From contig NC_135555.1 in NCBI RefSeq assembly GCF_964340395.1, positions 9,124,931-9,188,930 on the forward strand: a stretch of 64,000 nucleotides of DNA, in the 5' to 3' direction. Below are positions 1 to 64,000 of the stretch, one piece after another. The first letter of the stretch is position 1, and every line of letters starts with the position of its first letter. The notes beneath the pieces were generated by a model that did not search any database, was not told where the DNA came from, and saw nothing but the letters and a program-made list of their open reading frames with translations. A program made the translations under genes and the position numbers. Origin of the DNA: Glandiceps talaboti (taxonomy: Eukaryota; Hemichordata; Enteropneusta; Spengelidae).

Positions 1-512
1 TATTTTACCATTCCTAAGTAACGATGACCGGCCAAACAATGGGATAAGAAGGATTTTGGAAAACAACATAGCATGTCATCTTAGAATGGGAGAGATCATT
101 TCATGGATGGGGAAGAATGTCGAAAAGTTGAAAAGGCTCATTTTCAGAGTTGGATTTGTTTTGTTTCATTTTCAAGGTGTGATTAGCATCTTTCTATGCT
201 GAAACCCTTGATGTTATCTCGATTGATCCCAAGACCAATGACTCACCAAAGGTCCACTGTCCATTTATATCAATAATATTGTCATTTTTTAAAAATTGTT
301 CAATCCAACCTTATTTGATATAAATACCCCCTTCGCTTCCCTTAGCATTCATTTTTTAACCCTTTTTTCCCCAAGTTGTAGTTTTTTTGTGTACAAATAA
401 ATACCCCCCTTCCCTCCGGTAGAAATTGGATTCAATGTAATAACCTTTATTAAAGAGTTCCAATAATAATTTCCTATGCAAATTGTAATGAAGTATAATA
501 TGACACACTCAC

Positions 513-63701
<63,189 letters not shown>

Positions 63702-63863
63702 CTATTTATCACACACAAATACAAAATAGTTATCGTTACTATGCATCTAGACTTGTGTAAATTAAAACCTGGGATCATAGGTGATATTTCTGTGGCCCTC
63801 AATGGATTTATAATCCAGATCATAATTTTTTTTTTCGTTCATGTGTACAGTGACACTTTGCCA

Positions 63864-64000
63864 TTTTATTTGATTTGGTTTGATTTGCTTTGCTTTGTTT
63901 TGGTTTAATTTGATTTGGTTTGGTGTGGGTTGATTCAATTTGGTTTGGTGTGGTTTGATTTTATTTGGATTGGTTTGGTTATGTTGGTTTGGTTATGTTT
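63864..64000. repeat. Impure (TTTGG/TTTGA)n tract at window edge
   Basis: A degenerate T/G-rich pentamer array running to the end of the window. Confidence 0.85.

Overview
The window is AT-rich animal nuclear DNA. Its only convincing coding content is a long series of small exons on the minus strand, separated by introns with metazoan consensus splice sites (mostly GTAAGT or GTGAGT donors). Interspersed SINE, LINE and MITE-like repeats and many microsatellites point to a metazoan, most likely a marine invertebrate. I cannot name the species.

Layout: I find 58 intact exons between 63701 and 513, named L1 (513..638) to L59 (63579..63701) from left to right. L41 is a broken copy. Transcription runs from L59 to L1. 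Each exon encodes one EGF-like module, is usually 123 bp (41 codons), and begins and ends in phase 1. No signal peptide, transmembrane segment, stop-bearing terminal exon, promoter or poly(A) site is visible, so both ends of the gene lie outside the window. The window alone encodes about 2,400 residues of what is presumably a giant secreted or cell-surface protein. The modules are not canonical EGF. They have eight cysteines (C1-x4-C2-x4-C3-x6-C4-x4-C5-x-C6-x2-C7-x5-C8). The extra pair is C4, in the C3-C5 loop, and C7, which takes the place of the usual glycine before the conserved aromatic.

Regions: 0.5-26.6 kb holds diverged modules in introns littered with repeats. 27.1-40.4 kb is a young expansion in which two module types (A and B) and their introns alternate as a roughly 3 kb dimer; one exon (L31) is an A/B crossover chimera. 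42.9-52.6 kb holds mixed modules, including the broken duplicate L41 only 23 bp from its parent L42. 54.7-63.7 kb holds modules starting mostly with L-D-P-C, including the loop-expanded L51 and a 49-bp tandem repeat that multiplies the 5' splice site of L55.

Non-genic content: four decayed LINE fragments (two reverse-transcriptase C-terminal tails, one RT thumb piece, one endonuclease piece), one tRNA-headed SINE, one tRNA-like relic, several foldback or MITE-like elements with inverted ends, minisatellites at 24.5-25.4, 32.3-33.1 and 51.2-51.4 kb, and long microsatellites. Phase-1 symmetry lets modules be added or lost without a frameshift. The split junction codon, however, limits which modules can be neighbours; this is my main structural observation.
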